In this document: positions 34,758-43,329 of the stretch, piece by piece
How the letters are laid out: each line of letters starts with the position of its first letter
Position numbering within the stretch: position 1 is the first letter of the stretch
Origin: Parapedobacter sp042666505
Lineage (GTDB): Bacteria > Bacteroidota > Bacteroidia > Sphingobacteriales > Sphingobacteriaceae
Direction of reading: 5' to 3'
DNA length: 64,000 nucleotides
Assembly (NCBI RefSeq): GCF_042666505.1
Contig: NZ_JBHTDN010000001.1
Location: 744,001-808,000, forward strand
The notes under the pieces: model-generated
What the model was told of the DNA's origin: nothing
Seen by the model: only the letters and a program-made list of their open reading frames with translations
The model's database searches: none
Made by a program: the position numbers and the translations under genes

Positions 34758-35213
34758 ATGGAGATCCTGGCGGCAAAATTAAAGGCACAGGCGTATTGTG
34801 CCTATCAGGAGCGATCACAGCAGGAGGTGCGCGACAAACTTTATAGCTGGGGATTGCATCGCACCGACGTGGAAGAAGTTATCGCCGAGTTGATTGGTGC
34901 TAATTTTCTCAACGAAGAGCGGTTTGCATTAGCTTATGCATCGGGCCGGTTTCGTATGAAAGGGTGGGGACGTTACAGAATTAAACAGGGATTGATTCAG
35001 AAGTCGGTTTCGCAGCCGCTCATAAAAATGGCTCTGTCCAGTTTGGATGAACGAGAATACCGGGATAAATTGCTTGGTATTCTACAGGCAAAGGGCCGAT
35101 TGGAGAAAGAAAAGCAACCCCAAAAACGAAAAAATAAATTGTACCAATATGCGTTGAGTAGGGGGTACGAGAGCGAATTGATTGTTGAACTCTTGAGTGA
35201 CAACGAATTGTGA
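34758..35213 (+). CDS. recX: Regulatory protein RecX
   Basis: 151 residues built of three-helix RecX repeats, with CAYQERSQQEVRDKLYSWGL, VEEVIAELIGANFLNEERFALAYASGRFRMKGWG and RIKQGLIQKSVSQPLI. RecX binds RecA filaments and damps recombination and SOS activity. It is cytoplasmic. A palindrome TGCCA-TTT-TGGCA (34743-34755) lies immediately before the ATG. recX is divergent from murF-alr, so it is expressed alone here; recA is not in the window. Confidence 0.93.
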   Translation: MEILAAKLKAQAYCAYQERSQQEVRDKLYSWGLHRTDVEEVIAELIGANFLNEERFALAYASGRFRMKGWGRYRIKQGLIQKSVSQPLIKMALSSLDEREYRDKLLGILQAKGRLEKEKQPQKRKNKLYQYALSRGYESELIVELLSDNEL

Positions 35214-35230
35214 TTTTTTTTAAAAAAATG

Positions 35231-35261
35231 TTGACAGAAGTGGAAAACTGCACTATATTTG
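35231..35261 (+). promoter_or_regulatory. Promoter of the tRNA-Gly/tRNA-Leu unit
   Basis: TTG (35231-35233, part of TTGACA), 20 bases, TATATTTG (35254-35261). The predicted transcript starts near 35268, 10 bases before tRNA-Gly. Confidence 0.75.
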
Positions 35262-35277
35262 CATCCACAAACAGCAA

Positions 35278-35353
35278 GCGAAAGTAGCTCAGTTGGTAGA
35301 GCGCAACCTTGCCAAGGTTGAGGTCGCGAGTTCGAACCTCGTCTTTCGCTCCA
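35278..35353 (+). tRNA. tRNA-Gly (anticodon GCC)
   Basis: Cloverleaf with acceptor GCGAAAG / CTTTCGC, D-arm AGCTCAGTTGGTAGAGC, anticodon stem CAACC / GGTTG with loop TTGCCAA (anticodon GCC), T-arm GAGTTCGAACCTC, discriminator T and an encoded CCA end. Confidence 0.96.
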
Positions 35354-35357
35354 AGAG

Positions 35358-35387
35358 ATCCCTTCTTCTTGCAAAGAGAGAAGGGAT
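35358..35387 (+). other. Spacer hairpin between the two tRNAs
   Basis: ATCCCTTCT / AGAAGGGAT (35358-35366 / 35379-35387) with a 12-nt loop, followed by TTATT. It may aid processing of the two-tRNA transcript or act as a weak terminator. Confidence 0.5.
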
Positions 35388-35410
35388 TTATTGTTAGTAT
35401 CAAGTTTGTT

Positions 35411-35496
35411 GCCTGGATGGTGGAACTGGTAGACACGCAGGACTTAAAATCCTGTTCGCCCTAAAGCGAGTGCGGGTTCGATTCCCGCTCCAGGTA
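35411..35496 (+). tRNA. tRNA-Leu (anticodon TAA)
   Basis: Class II tRNA of 86 bases with acceptor GCCTGGA / TCCAGGT (first pair G-U), D-arm GGTGGAACTGGTAGACACGC, anticodon stem CAGGA / TCCTG with loop CTTAAAA (anticodon TAA), a long variable arm, and T-arm GGTTCGATTCC. Discriminator A; CCA is not encoded. Confidence 0.94.
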
Positions 35497-35501
35497 CTCA
35501 G

Positions 35502-35526
35502 GCCGCTCGAAATGAGCGGCTTTTTT
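35502..35526 (+). terminator. Terminator after the tRNA pair
   Basis: Stem GCCGCTC / GAGCGGC (35502-35508 / 35514-35520), then six Ts. The stem sequence resembles the Ku terminator (GCCGCTC core). Confidence 0.88.
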
Positions 35527-35544
35527 ATTCCTTATTCGCCTGCC

Positions 35545-37953
35545 CTATATCATGGGTTGCGCATAACGCCGTCTTCGGAGGTACCTTCGCACGAATCCAA
35601 ACAATACCAGCAGAGCAGGCGGTAAAGCGACATTCACGAGCTGCCAGTACAGGCGCTCGTCACTGATTTTTACCTGATCCAATAACCGCAGCTTAATTTC
35701 CTTTCCGCGCAATGCGATGATATCCGCATCGTCGGTTAGATAGTCGATGGCGTTGAGAAGAAAGGACTTGTTGCCATACTGTTGTTCGGTATAGCGGTCC
35801 CAGCCGAGGGGATAGGGTGATCCATCGGTAGGGTTGACCTGTCCCCTGAATACATCCCCGTCGGCAATGGCGATCATTTTCGCGGGTTTGCCCTGCACAG
35901 GTATTTGAATGGGGGCATTGATTTCAGGAGGAACTGCCCGGTTTAAAAAAGCGGACGGAAACGGTCCTTCCAGCAATGCCGCCACGGCAAAGGGCTTGTT
36001 CCTGAACTGTGTTGGATCGGGTGTTTCCTCCACCAGTTGCAGTGAGACCGTTGCCGGTAGATTCAATAATCGTGAGAAGGGGGAGGAATGGAGAATGACC
36101 GACTTGTAAATACCCGGTACCGCGATCGTATCCAACGTGCCGGCGAATTCGCTGCGAATACCTTCTAGGTTTTTAACTATGAGATGAGGTGCCGTCGGTA
36201 TGAATACGGGATGAAATAGCCACGGGGCAAGTTCAATCTGCGCTTGGTTACCTACGTTTCCCATTGCAAGTGGTATTTGGGCGCAATTCATGTCTGCAAG
36301 AAGCTGATAGTTAAAGCGTATTCCGTAAGTAAACAACAGGTCATCCAGGTTCAGCTGTCTGGCGATAATCGTTTGTTCCCCGGTCGTGCGCATGCTATCC
36401 AGTTCAGCATCTGTTTGGTCAATTGCCCATAGAACATTACCGCCGTTCATAACAAAATGATCGATTTTGAATTTTTCGGCTTCGCTAAACGGCTGGGTTG
36501 GCTTGGCCACGACCAATGCGGTCAGTTGGCTGAGCCCTTCGAAAGTAATGCTGTCCAGGTTTACAAATCCCACTTGAAATCCGGTTGTTAACGCCTGAAT
36601 AGCATCAAAAAGCTGTAGGTTGTTCAGTTCGCCATGTCCTTCGGTAAAGCCGATTAGTGGGCGCCCACCTGAAACAATTTTACGTAGCGCGGATAGTATC
36701 GCATATTCCAGATTTTGTATGGAGTTATTCAGCACGGTCTCGTGAGATGCACCGGCTCGGCTTAGCAGTAAGTTTACAGGGATTTCTTGGTCTCCATAAG
36801 TAATCAAGGCCGCAGGAAAGATCAATTGCTGAGAAAACCCGGTCTCGGTACGTACATTCAGGTTGGTCGGCGTAATGCCTCGGTCTGCAAGTGCCTCGGT
36901 ATTCGCTTGCTGTTGCTGGGCATTTCCATCCAGCGGATTGACAACTTCAAAGGTGATCTTACCGGCCGAATAAGACGCTAAGTCGTTCATTAAATCGAGG
37001 GCAGATCTTTTTAGCCGTTCGAAACCAGAAGGAAGCTGACCATCAAGCAACAGGGTCAGGTGAACTTTTTGCTGAAGATGGCTTACCGTATGCTTCGACA
37101 ATGAAGATAGCGTAAACCGTTTCTCTGCTGTGAAATCGATACGGGAAAAATAAAATGATCCAATCACGTTGATCACAATGACTCCTCCGATCAACACGAG
37201 CCCAGCGGTTGTTCTTTTTTTTTGCATATTCCGGCTTCTGTTCAAAACCGCATGGGTACACCCCAGAAACACCGCGATCACACTGATGAAATAGAGCGCA
37301 TCGCGGCTGTCCAATACGCCGCGGCTGATGGCTTCGTAGTGGGATTGGGCGCCCAAACGGGAGACCGAATAAGCTTGGGAACTAAAAAAGGGCGTTTTGC
37401 TAAGGGCGTCAAACGCATAGAACAGCAGGAACGATAGAAGCACGGCAATCAGAAAAGAAATGACAGCGTTGCGGCTTAGCGCCGAGGTGAATAAACCGAT
37501 GGCGGCAAAGACCGCCCCCAAAAGCACCAAACCAAGGTAAGAGCCCAAAAGTGCGCCGGTGTCTATATTTCCTTCAGGTAGCGCCAACCGATAGATCGTA
37601 TACGCATAGATAAGTGTGGGCAAAAGCGCTAACAGAACGACGGTTAGACTGCCGAGATATTTGCCGATTATTAAATGCCACATACCTATCGGTCGGGTAA
37701 GCAATAACTCCCAAGTGCCCTCCGCTTTTTCTCCGGCAATACTTCGCATGGTAATCGCCGGAATAAGGAACATAAAAAGATACGGACTGAGCTGAAAAAA
37801 GCTTTCAAGTGTCGCATATCCGTAATCGGGAATGCTTGTGTCTGGAAAAAACCACAACAACAGACCGGTGATCAGCAAAAAAAAACCAATCACCAAATAC
37901 CCCATAAGCGAATTGAAGTAGGTCGCTATTTCCTTTTTGTAGATACTCAGCAA
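35545..37953 (-). CDS. Fused GldF-GldG ABC-transporter membrane/auxiliary protein
   Basis: 802 residues from a TTG at 37953 (no ATG available). Residues 1-240 are an ABC-2 type permease like GldF: MLSIYKKEIATYFNSLMGYL, MRSIAGEKAEGTWELLLTRP, and about six membrane helices. A further membrane helix at about 250-270 leads into the GldG-like auxiliary domain (FTAEKRFTLSSLSKHTV, RPLIGFTEGHGE, NGGNVLWAIDQ), which ends in one more helix and a basic tail (RRYLRRRRYA). In Flavobacterium GldF and GldG are separate proteins that work with the GldA ATPase. GldA here is at 39320, on the same strand. Confidence 0.85.
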   Translation of the reverse strand: MLSIYKKEIATYFNSLMGYLVIGFFLLITGLLLWFFPDTSIPDYGYATLESFFQLSPYLFMFLIPAITMRSIAGEKAEGTWELLLTRPIGMWHLIIGKYLGSLTVVLLALLPTLIYAYTIYRLALPEGNIDTGALLGSYLGLVLLGAVFAAIGLFTSALSRNAVISFLIAVLLSFLLFYAFDALSKTPFFSSQAYSVSRLGAQSHYEAISRGVLDSRDALYFISVIAVFLGCTHAVLNRSRNMQKKRTTAGLVLIGGVIVINVIGSFYFSRIDFTAEKRFTLSSLSKHTVSHLQQKVHLTLLLDGQLPSGFERLKRSALDLMNDLASYSAGKITFEVVNPLDGNAQQQQANTEALADRGITPTNLNVRTETGFSQQLIFPAALITYGDQEIPVNLLLSRAGASHETVLNNSIQNLEYAILSALRKIVSGGRPLIGFTEGHGELNNLQLFDAIQALTTGFQVGFVNLDSITFEGLSQLTALVVAKPTQPFSEAEKFKIDHFVMNGGNVLWAIDQTDAELDSMRTTGEQTIIARQLNLDDLLFTYGIRFNYQLLADMNCAQIPLAMGNVGNQAQIELAPWLFHPVFIPTAPHLIVKNLEGIRSEFAGTLDTIAVPGIYKSVILHSSPFSRLLNLPATVSLQLVEETPDPTQFRNKPFAVAALLEGPFPSAFLNRAVPPEINAPIQIPVQGKPAKMIAIADGDVFRGQVNPTDGSPYPLGWDRYTEQQYGNKSFLLNAIDYLTDDADIIALRGKEIKLRLLDQVKISDERLYWQLVNVALPPALLVLFGFVRRYLRRRRYAQPMI

Positions 37954-37975
37954 TTTGTTGGCGATTTCAATGCCC

Positions 37976-38006
37976 CGAAAATAGGGAAATCACATGTATA
38001 AAGCAA
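37976..38006 (-). promoter_or_regulatory. Promoter of gldFG
   Basis: Minus strand: TTG (plus 38004-38006), 20 bases, TATTTTCG (37976-37983; one base off TAnnTTTG). The start of transcription would be about 16 bases before the TTG start codon at 37953. The remaining part of this 183-bp gap shows nothing recognisable. Confidence 0.5.
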
Positions 38007-38136
38007 GCTGAAGCCCACAACGCTTCGGTGGAGGGCATTTCGCTTCTTTGGCTTCCACATGTTCATGCCTCCGCAGCTACCGTAAACGGTATACATTACA
38101 TACATCTCCCGTCTTTGCGCAAAAAACGAAAACCGA

Positions 38137-38505
38137 CTAACCTGCTAGTCTTGCCTGGGTAAATGCCTTGTACTTCTTGATTTCTTCTGTGAGTTTCGAG
38201 ACAGCGTACGTAACGATGGTTACATCGTCCATCCATCCCATTAAAGGGAGCACATCAGGCACCGCATCAAGGGGAGAGATAACATAAGCAATCGTCGCGA
38301 TGATGATCGACAAGTTCCATTTGTTCATGTGATACCGTCCTGCGATTACATCTTTGCTCATTGAGATCAAAAGCCGAAATTCTTCAACTTTTTCATCCAA
38401 GTATGCTGATTTGCTTTCTGCCTTAACTAGGTCTTCATCGGAGATCCGATGTCTACGGAATAGTTCGAATAAGCGGATTGCTTTATCTAAATGTGCTTTT
38501 TTCAT
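38137..38505 (-). CDS. YkvA-family DUF1232 protein
   Basis: 122 residues. The DUF1232 core at about 60-95 is TIAYVISPLDAVPDVLPLMG followed by WMDDVTIV, the family's SPxDxxPDxxPxxGxxDD pattern. The N-terminal third is helical and charged (AIRLFELFRRHRISDEDLVKAE). One or two weakly hydrophobic helices are possible, so it may be membrane-associated. The function of DUF1232 is not established. It lies between gldFG and the small beta-barrel gene on the minus strand. Confidence 0.85.
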   Translation of the reverse strand: MKKAHLDKAIRLFELFRRHRISDEDLVKAESKSAYLDEKVEEFRLLISMSKDVIAGRYHMNKWNLSIIIATIAYVISPLDAVPDVLPLMGWMDDVTIVTYAVSKLTEEIKKYKAFTQARLAG

Positions 38506-38610
38506 GCCTGTCTAATAATAACCCTGCAAATTTAACCAATTTAAAGATGGAAGTGAACGAATAGATGTGGGGTTTGACGGATCCGCGCACCGCAAATAAA
38601 AAACGAAAAA

Positions 38611-38632
38611 CGCGGGCAAGAGACTGCCCGCG
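38611..38632. terminator. Hairpin terminator of the small beta-barrel gene
   Basis: CGCGGGCA / TGCCCGCG (38611-38618 / 38625-38632) with T runs on both sides in the proper sense (plus: TTTTTT after; minus: TTTTTCGTTTTTT after). It lies 31 bases past the stop of the minus-strand beta-barrel gene. Confidence 0.8.
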
Positions 38633-38662
38633 CTTTTTTGGTTCGTTTTAATTAGAAATTTT

Positions 38663-39238
38663 TTATCGCTGCCCCGGGAGATAGATTTGGAAGCCAAGTG
38701 CTACTCCTAAGCCGCTTTGACCGGTTGAGCCTGACACAGTAGCTTTGCTATAGTTATAGCCAGCCGAGACTTCAAGCGCAACGCTATTGGTGATAAAATG
38801 CGCATACCCTACATTAGCACCAAGTGCCAAGGAAGCACCAGATCCCGGCGAGCTGCCAGAAATACCTACATCACCTTGCGCAAAGAATCGACCCGTTGCG
38901 CTGGATCCTTGAGGGAAATAGTAGCGTACAAACGGAGCAACTCCATATCCCCAAACGTCATCGTCATCGGGTACCGTCGCCAACGAGCCGATTAGTCCCA
39001 ATCCGATTGCCACACCATCTGAAACAAAATATCCTGCACGAGGATTCAAACTGATATTGAAATTTTCCCCTTCAAAACTGTATCCCAAACTTCCTAAGCT
39101 TCCGCCGACAATCCAATTACCCTTTTGAACAGGGGTCATTCCCACATTGGCTGACGTCTGAGGTTTATTGATCTCCTGCGCGTTTGCTGTAATTACACCC
39201 GCTAAAAATAATGCTGAAAATAAAAGTACACGTTTCAT
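38663..39238 (-). CDS. Small outer-membrane beta-barrel protein
   Basis: About 191 residues from the ATG at 39238, which begins a clear signal peptide (MKRVLLFSALFLAGVITANA, cleaved before QEINK); an ATG at 39271 is too far upstream. After it the chain alternates hydrophobic and polar residues as in an 8-strand barrel (PRAGYFVSDGVAIGLGL, APFVRYYFPQG) and ends in LGFQIYLPGQR. It matches the general Bacteroidota outer-membrane beta-barrel family; the role is unknown. It has its own terminator and is not obviously tied to the gld genes. Confidence 0.8.
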   Translation of the reverse strand: MKRVLLFSALFLAGVITANAQEINKPQTSANVGMTPVQKGNWIVGGSLGSLGYSFEGENFNISLNPRAGYFVSDGVAIGLGLIGSLATVPDDDDVWGYGVAPFVRYYFPQGSSATGRFFAQGDVGISGSSPGSGASLALGANVGYAHFITNSVALEVSAGYNYSKATVSGSTGQSGLGVALGFQIYLPGQR

Positions 39239-39319
39239 GGTTTTTTCGTTTTTAGTGTTAAATCTTAACATGAATAGTTTTAACTACATACGATAGTAAC
39301 ACAAAACGTGCCATATTGT

Positions 39320-40045
39320 TTAAGTTAAGGTAGAAGAAGAGGCCGTAAGCCGGATGAAGAGCGATTCCAAATTCGCATCGGGGTACGTTTCTGCCAATGT
39401 ATCCAAGGGGAAATCGGCAACGATTTGCCCTTGGTGGATGACGACAACGTCGTCGCAAATGGCTTCTACTTCCTGCATGATGTGAGTAGATAGCAAAACG
39501 GTTTTTTTCCGACTCAGCCGCTTAATCAACGAACGGATATCCTTTAGTTGGTTGGGGTCCAATCCAGATGTGGGCTCATCCAGAATCAAGACATCGGGGT
39601 CGTGCAAAATGGCTTGAGATAGGCCGACGCGTTGGCGATAACCCTTAGACAGTTGGTTGATTTTCTTGTGCTGTTCGGTGTCCAATCCAGTTAAAGAAAT
39701 CACTTCGGCAATTCGTTCCCTCGGATTGACGATCCCATATAGCCCAGCTGCAAAGGTCAGCGCTTCCTGCACATACATATCCAGATAGAGCGGGTTATTC
39801 TCCGGCAAATAGCCTATATGCCGGCGCGCCGCTAGGCCCGCCCGCTGAATATCAAAGCCACAAATAGATACCCGGCCGGATGTAGGGGGAATGCTGCCCG
39901 ACAACATTTTCATGGTTGTCGATTTTCCTGCACCGTTAGGTCCCAGAAAGCCCAGAATCCGTCCCGGCTTGGCCGCAAAGGAAATCCCTTTTACTGCAGG
40001 ATACGTGCCATAGAACTTGTGAAGGTCAGCAACTTGAATAGACAT
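39320..40045 (-). CDS. gldA: GldA-like ABC transporter ATP-binding protein
   Basis: 241 residues with a full set of ABC motifs: Walker A GPNGAGKST, signature LSKGYRQRVGLSQA, Walker B VLILDEPTSGLD, and the switch His in LLSTHIM. The segment GYLPENNPLYLDMYVQEAL is typical of GldA, the ATPase of the gliding-motility ABC complex of Bacteroidota. It is shorter than the Flavobacterium protein of about 300 residues, so the C-terminal extension is missing or reduced. Its likely partner is the fused GldFG at 35545. Start 5 bp from the GDPD gene. Confidence 0.82.
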   Translation of the reverse strand: MSIQVADLHKFYGTYPAVKGISFAAKPGRILGFLGPNGAGKSTTMKMLSGSIPPTSGRVSICGFDIQRAGLAARRHIGYLPENNPLYLDMYVQEALTFAAGLYGIVNPRERIAEVISLTGLDTEQHKKINQLSKGYRQRVGLSQAILHDPDVLILDEPTSGLDPNQLKDIRSLIKRLSRKKTVLLSTHIMQEVEAICDDVVVIHQGQIVADFPLDTLAETYPDANLESLFIRLTASSSTLT

Positions 40046-40049
40046 GTGG

Positions 40050-40991
40050 TTACTTGATAAAAGAAGAAGTTAACTTATTTTTAATTCGGTAACTCTGTAA
40101 CGCTCTACCTGCTTCGAGAGGTCGGTCGGTCGATAGAATGTCTGCACCTCGCTCCACGAATGCCGTGTACACCGTATCTCCACGCGCCGCCGCCTGTTTG
40201 TCTAGGTTGCCGGTGGTGCCTAGGATACACAAAATGCCGTGTCCATGGAGAAGATCGTAAAGTGCCTGGTCTGCCTCGCGTGTACCGACAAAAGCGACAA
40301 GGCGATTATCAGGAATGTTTCGATCATTTAACCTTAGCAGGTCGCTGGCCGACCGGATCGAAGCGGAGATCATCACATCGGGGGCGAGCTGGTGAACCGT
40401 TGCCGCTTGGTCTGCGCTATAGGTAATGATCACACAGTAGGCTTCGGCTTTGTTGCGCCTTATCGCGTCTATTACCGCCGCGTACGGGACATCGCGTTTT
40501 ACATCTAAAGTAAAAATGACTTTTCCTGCACCCCATTGAAGGGTTTCGTCGAGCGTCGGTATCCGGTAAGAGGTGACGTTGCCCGCTGGATCTTTCAACT
40601 TAAGTTTTTTGAGTGCGGAAAACTTGATATCCCGCAGTCGACCCGATCCGGTGGTTGTCCGATCAAGAGTTTCATCGTGCATAAGAACCAGCACGTCATC
40701 TTTGGTCGACCGTATGTCACACTCGATAATTAAGGGTTGCCGCCGGAAATTGTTTTCGAAAGTTTCCAAGGCATTTTCCGGAAAGCCTTCAGATGGGCCT
40801 CCCCGATGTGCACTGATTAGTGGATAACGTTTTTCGTGATAGGTAAGGAAGCGATACAATTCATCGACCGTGGCAAGGTCTATGCGATGGTTATGATATC
40901 GGAAATCGCCGCCTATGTTCGATGGCAGGCAGGCCACGAAGAACGAAGCCAAGAACGAAAGGATCAAGAGCCGGGTAGCATACCACACCAT
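40050..40991 (-). CDS. Glycerophosphodiester phosphodiesterase-family lipoprotein
   Basis: About 313 residues from the ATG at 40991; the frame extends to 41024. The signal MVWYATRLLILSFLASFFVAC carries a lipobox. The catalytic barrel has LISAHRGG, PENALETFENN, ECDIRSTKDDVLVLMHD and DRTTTGSG, which include the His and metal-binding Glu/Asp residues of GDPD enzymes. They hydrolyse glycerophosphodiesters to glycerol-3-phosphate. A domain swap cannot be seen. It starts 60 bp after aroK and ends 4 bp before gldA; all three are on the minus strand and may be one transcript. Confidence 0.9.
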   Translation of the reverse strand: MVWYATRLLILSFLASFFVACLPSNIGGDFRYHNHRIDLATVDELYRFLTYHEKRYPLISAHRGGPSEGFPENALETFENNFRRQPLIIECDIRSTKDDVLVLMHDETLDRTTTGSGRLRDIKFSALKKLKLKDPAGNVTSYRIPTLDETLQWGAGKVIFTLDVKRDVPYAAVIDAIRRNKAEAYCVIITYSADQAATVHQLAPDVMISASIRSASDLLRLNDRNIPDNRLVAFVGTREADQALYDLLHGHGILCILGTTGNLDKQAAARGDTVYTAFVERGADILSTDRPLEAGRALQSYRIKNKLTSSFIK

Positions 40992-41050
40992 AATAAAGGA
41001 TCGAGCTAAAATGGTAAACGGCAATAAAGATAGCGATTTCCGAGCGAAAA

Positions 41051-41563
41051 TCAGCGAATCAGGTTTTCCAATTCTTCCAGTTGAAGCGACAGATGATTAA
41101 CGATGTGCGTCGCCCGCTCATAAAAAGGAGTACGATCCCTAAGTTTTGATTCAATATCTGCCAACAATTCTTGTCCAGATAATCCTCTTAAGGCGGGTCG
41201 CGAAGCAATATCGGTTTGCATCAGTCTGTCCCATAAAGCTTTTGGAGGTAGATAGAAATAGACGGTTGTCCCGATGCCGTTCATCCAATCCATGTTGTCG
41301 AAATAGCAAGGAGTACCGCCTCCAGTGGAAACCACTGCCGGTTCATCCAATGGAAGGTTTTTTAACGTTTGACTTTCAATCTGGCGGAATGCCGGTTCCC
41401 CGTATTGCGTAAAATAATCGGCAATCGGCATTCCTATTTTAGTAACGATCACGTCGTCCAGGTCGATGAATGCCCGGCCGGTTTTCGTCGCAAGTTTTCG
41501 CCCCCAAGTGGTTTTGCCGCTTCCCATAAAGCCAACTAAAAAGACCGGTTTAATCTCATTCAT
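41051..41563 (-). CDS. aroK: Shikimate kinase
   Basis: 170 residues from the ATG at 41563 (another ATG two codons upstream). The Walker A is GFMGSGKTT at 11-19, then the shikimate-binding DLDDVI and FRQIESQTL with its Arg, the GGG motif VSTGGGTPC, and the lid RPALRG. It phosphorylates shikimate on the route to aromatic amino acids. The start overlaps the stop of the DoxX-like gene (ATGAATGA), so translation is coupled. The rest of the pathway is not in the window. Confidence 0.94.
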   Translation of the reverse strand: MNEIKPVFLVGFMGSGKTTWGRKLATKTGRAFIDLDDVIVTKIGMPIADYFTQYGEPAFRQIESQTLKNLPLDEPAVVSTGGGTPCYFDNMDWMNGIGTTVYFYLPPKALWDRLMQTDIASRPALRGLSGQELLADIESKLRDRTPFYERATHIVNHLSLQLEELENLIR

Positions 41564-42746
41564 CTTCATAGGCTTTACGGAAGTACAGACTATCCAGTGT
41601 GTCATAATCTGGCAGTGTATGGTAGTGCCATTTATCGATCACGGTTCCGTGCTGCATCAATAATACGCCCGGGTTAGCTCGGACCATGCTCTTTAGAGGT
41701 ACTGCATCGGCATAAAATATTTCGGCGAGGAGGTTCAGTTCATCGCTGATTTGTTCGGCTTTTTGGGTGCTGCTTGCGGTCAATAAAATAGCGCGTATGT
41801 TATAGGCCTCTGCCGCATTCATGACCAGCGCGTTGATTTTACGCAAGGCCTCCAGGTTGGTTTTTTCCAAATTCCAGGCCACGATGATAAGATTATAATA
41901 CGGATTCTCGATCAGTTCCTGCGTGACGTCGTCTCCGTTGGCATCGTTAATCAGCAAATCAGGTATAAGAACCTGATAACCTTTTTTGATAAGTTTGCTT
42001 TCCGGATCGCCGATAATTTCCCAATTTTCGTCTTTCCACAATTCTTCGGTGAGGTAAACCTTGTCAGACACTTTTTTCTCTTCTCCTGAGATCTTATTTT
42101 TCAACGTGTAAATAATCTCATATTGATCACCCACTTCCCCTTCCGGCAGCGTCATCAGCTTGGGTAGGTTATTGCCTTTTTTATAAGGTAAAAAATCAAT
42201 AAATGGTAGAAAATTAAGCGTATAAATACCAATTCCCAGTGAAATCACCACAACGACCACAGTAACAATCGACTGTGTATACCGGTCTGAAATGAGCGGC
42301 GTGATTTGCTTTCGGTTGACGAAGATAACGAGAATCAAGAGCAGCAACACGAGGTCTTTACCGAACGATTGCCACGGGGTAAGCGGGATGGCATCACCAA
42401 AGCAGCCGCAGGAGGTTACCACTTCAAAGAATGCAGAGTAGAATGTGAGAAAGGTGAAAAACAGAATCAGCAGCAATAATCCCCAAGCGACGGTCCGGCC
42501 CCACAAGCCTAGGAGCAGGAGCACACCCAATACAATTTCGAGGCCGCAGATGATCACGGCGATCGCAACTGCATATTCATTGAGGAAATGCGTGCCGAAA
42601 ACGTGGAAATACTCTTCCAGCTTATAGCCGAACCCGGTGGGGTCATTGGCTTTGATAAAACCGGAGAAAACGAAGAGCAATCCGGTGACGATCCGGGAAA
42701 ATACTAACAGATAATTGGTGCGTGTATAGGTATGAGATGTTTGCAT
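41556..42746 (-). CDS. DoxX/MauE-like membrane protein with thioredoxin-like C-terminal region
   Basis: 396 residues. The N-terminal part has four or five membrane helices with FSRIVTGLLFVFSGFIKANDP and the CGCFGD motif seen in MauE-type and BT_3928-family proteins. Another helix at about 155-175 leads to a C-terminal domain of some 200 residues (YNLIIVAWNLEKTNLEAL, AILLTAS, VLLMQHGTVIDKWH) that looks like a thioredoxin-like fold without a CxxC. It may support redox or envelope protein folding; the function is not established. It overlaps aroK by 8 bp. Confidence 0.85.
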   Translation of the reverse strand: MQTSHTYTRTNYLLVFSRIVTGLLFVFSGFIKANDPTGFGYKLEEYFHVFGTHFLNEYAVAIAVIICGLEIVLGVLLLLGLWGRTVAWGLLLLILFFTFLTFYSAFFEVVTSCGCFGDAIPLTPWQSFGKDLVLLLLILVIFVNRKQITPLISDRYTQSIVTVVVVVISLGIGIYTLNFLPFIDFLPYKKGNNLPKLMTLPEGEVGDQYEIIYTLKNKISGEEKKVSDKVYLTEELWKDENWEIIGDPESKLIKKGYQVLIPDLLINDANGDDVTQELIENPYYNLIIVAWNLEKTNLEALRKINALVMNAAEAYNIRAILLTASSTQKAEQISDELNLLAEIFYADAVPLKSMVRANPGVLLMQHGTVIDKWHYHTLPDYDTLDSLYFRKAYEDE

Positions 42747-42768
42747 TTGTGATCGGCTTTAAAAATGG

Positions 42769-43311
42769 TTAACCAGCGGCAAGCCCCAGTTTAATAAGCG
42801 CAAAGACCGCATAGTTGAGCATATCCTGATAGTTCGCTTTGACGCCTTCGGAGGCAACAGTTAATCCCTCATTGTTTTCAATTTGCTTTACCCGATAGAT
42901 CTTCATCAGAATCAGGTCGGTAAGTGAGGTAAGCCGCATATCCCGCCAAGCTTCGCCATAATCATGATTTTTCGCAAACATCAGTTCCTTGGTTTCCGCT
43001 ATCACCTGATTGTATTTTTCGACTACCTCGGGTAGGGGAAGGTTTTCATTCCGGTTGTCTGCCAATGCTAATTGTATAATAGCAATGACGCAATAGTTTA
43101 CGATACCGATATACTCTTCCTGCACGCCATCACCGACTTTGGATACGCCTTTTTCCTCCAGCGTGCGAACGCGCTGGGCTTTGATATATAGCTGATCGGT
43201 GATAGACGGGAGCCGCATGATCCGCCAGGCGGTACCATAATCGGTTGTTTTCTTCTCAAATAGTTGCTGGCAATGCCCGATGATGCGGTCGTATTGTGCT
43301 GAAGTGTCCAT
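42769..43311 (-). CDS. DUF1599 protein made of two tandem repeats
   Basis: 180 residues from the ATG at 43311; the open frame begins at 43383. It consists of two copies of one domain: DYGTAWRIMRLPSITDQLYI (first, from about 24) and DYGEAWRDMRLTSLTDLILM (second, from about 115), each followed by KxxRVxxxE and a conserved NY near the end (GIVNYCVIAI, DMLNYAVFAL). The family has been linked to nucleotide modification, but no activity is shown. An exact -7 box TATCTTTG sits 11 bases before the ATG, which suggests a very short leader. Confidence 0.85.
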   Translation of the reverse strand: MDTSAQYDRIIGHCQQLFEKKTTDYGTAWRIMRLPSITDQLYIKAQRVRTLEEKGVSKVGDGVQEEYIGIVNYCVIAIIQLALADNRNENLPLPEVVEKYNQVIAETKELMFAKNHDYGEAWRDMRLTSLTDLILMKIYRVKQIENNEGLTVASEGVKANYQDMLNYAVFALIKLGLAAG

Positions 43312-43321
43312 ATGATAGTAG

Positions 43322-43329
43322 CAAAGATA
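43322..43329 (-). promoter_or_regulatory. Candidate -7 box for the DUF1599 gene
   Basis: TATCTTTG on the minus strand, ending 11 bases before the ATG at 43311. No TTG at the proper distance upstream was found, so this is tentative. Confidence 0.35.

Noticed and set aside
34702..34818. N-terminal extension of MurF-Alr up to 34818
   Set aside because: The extension is not family-like and covers the recX start region; the ATG at 34701 fits MurF.
37990..38075. Minus-strand frame of about 39 codons between DUF1232 and gldFG
   Set aside because: It would run across the gldFG promoter and into the gldFG start; no family features.
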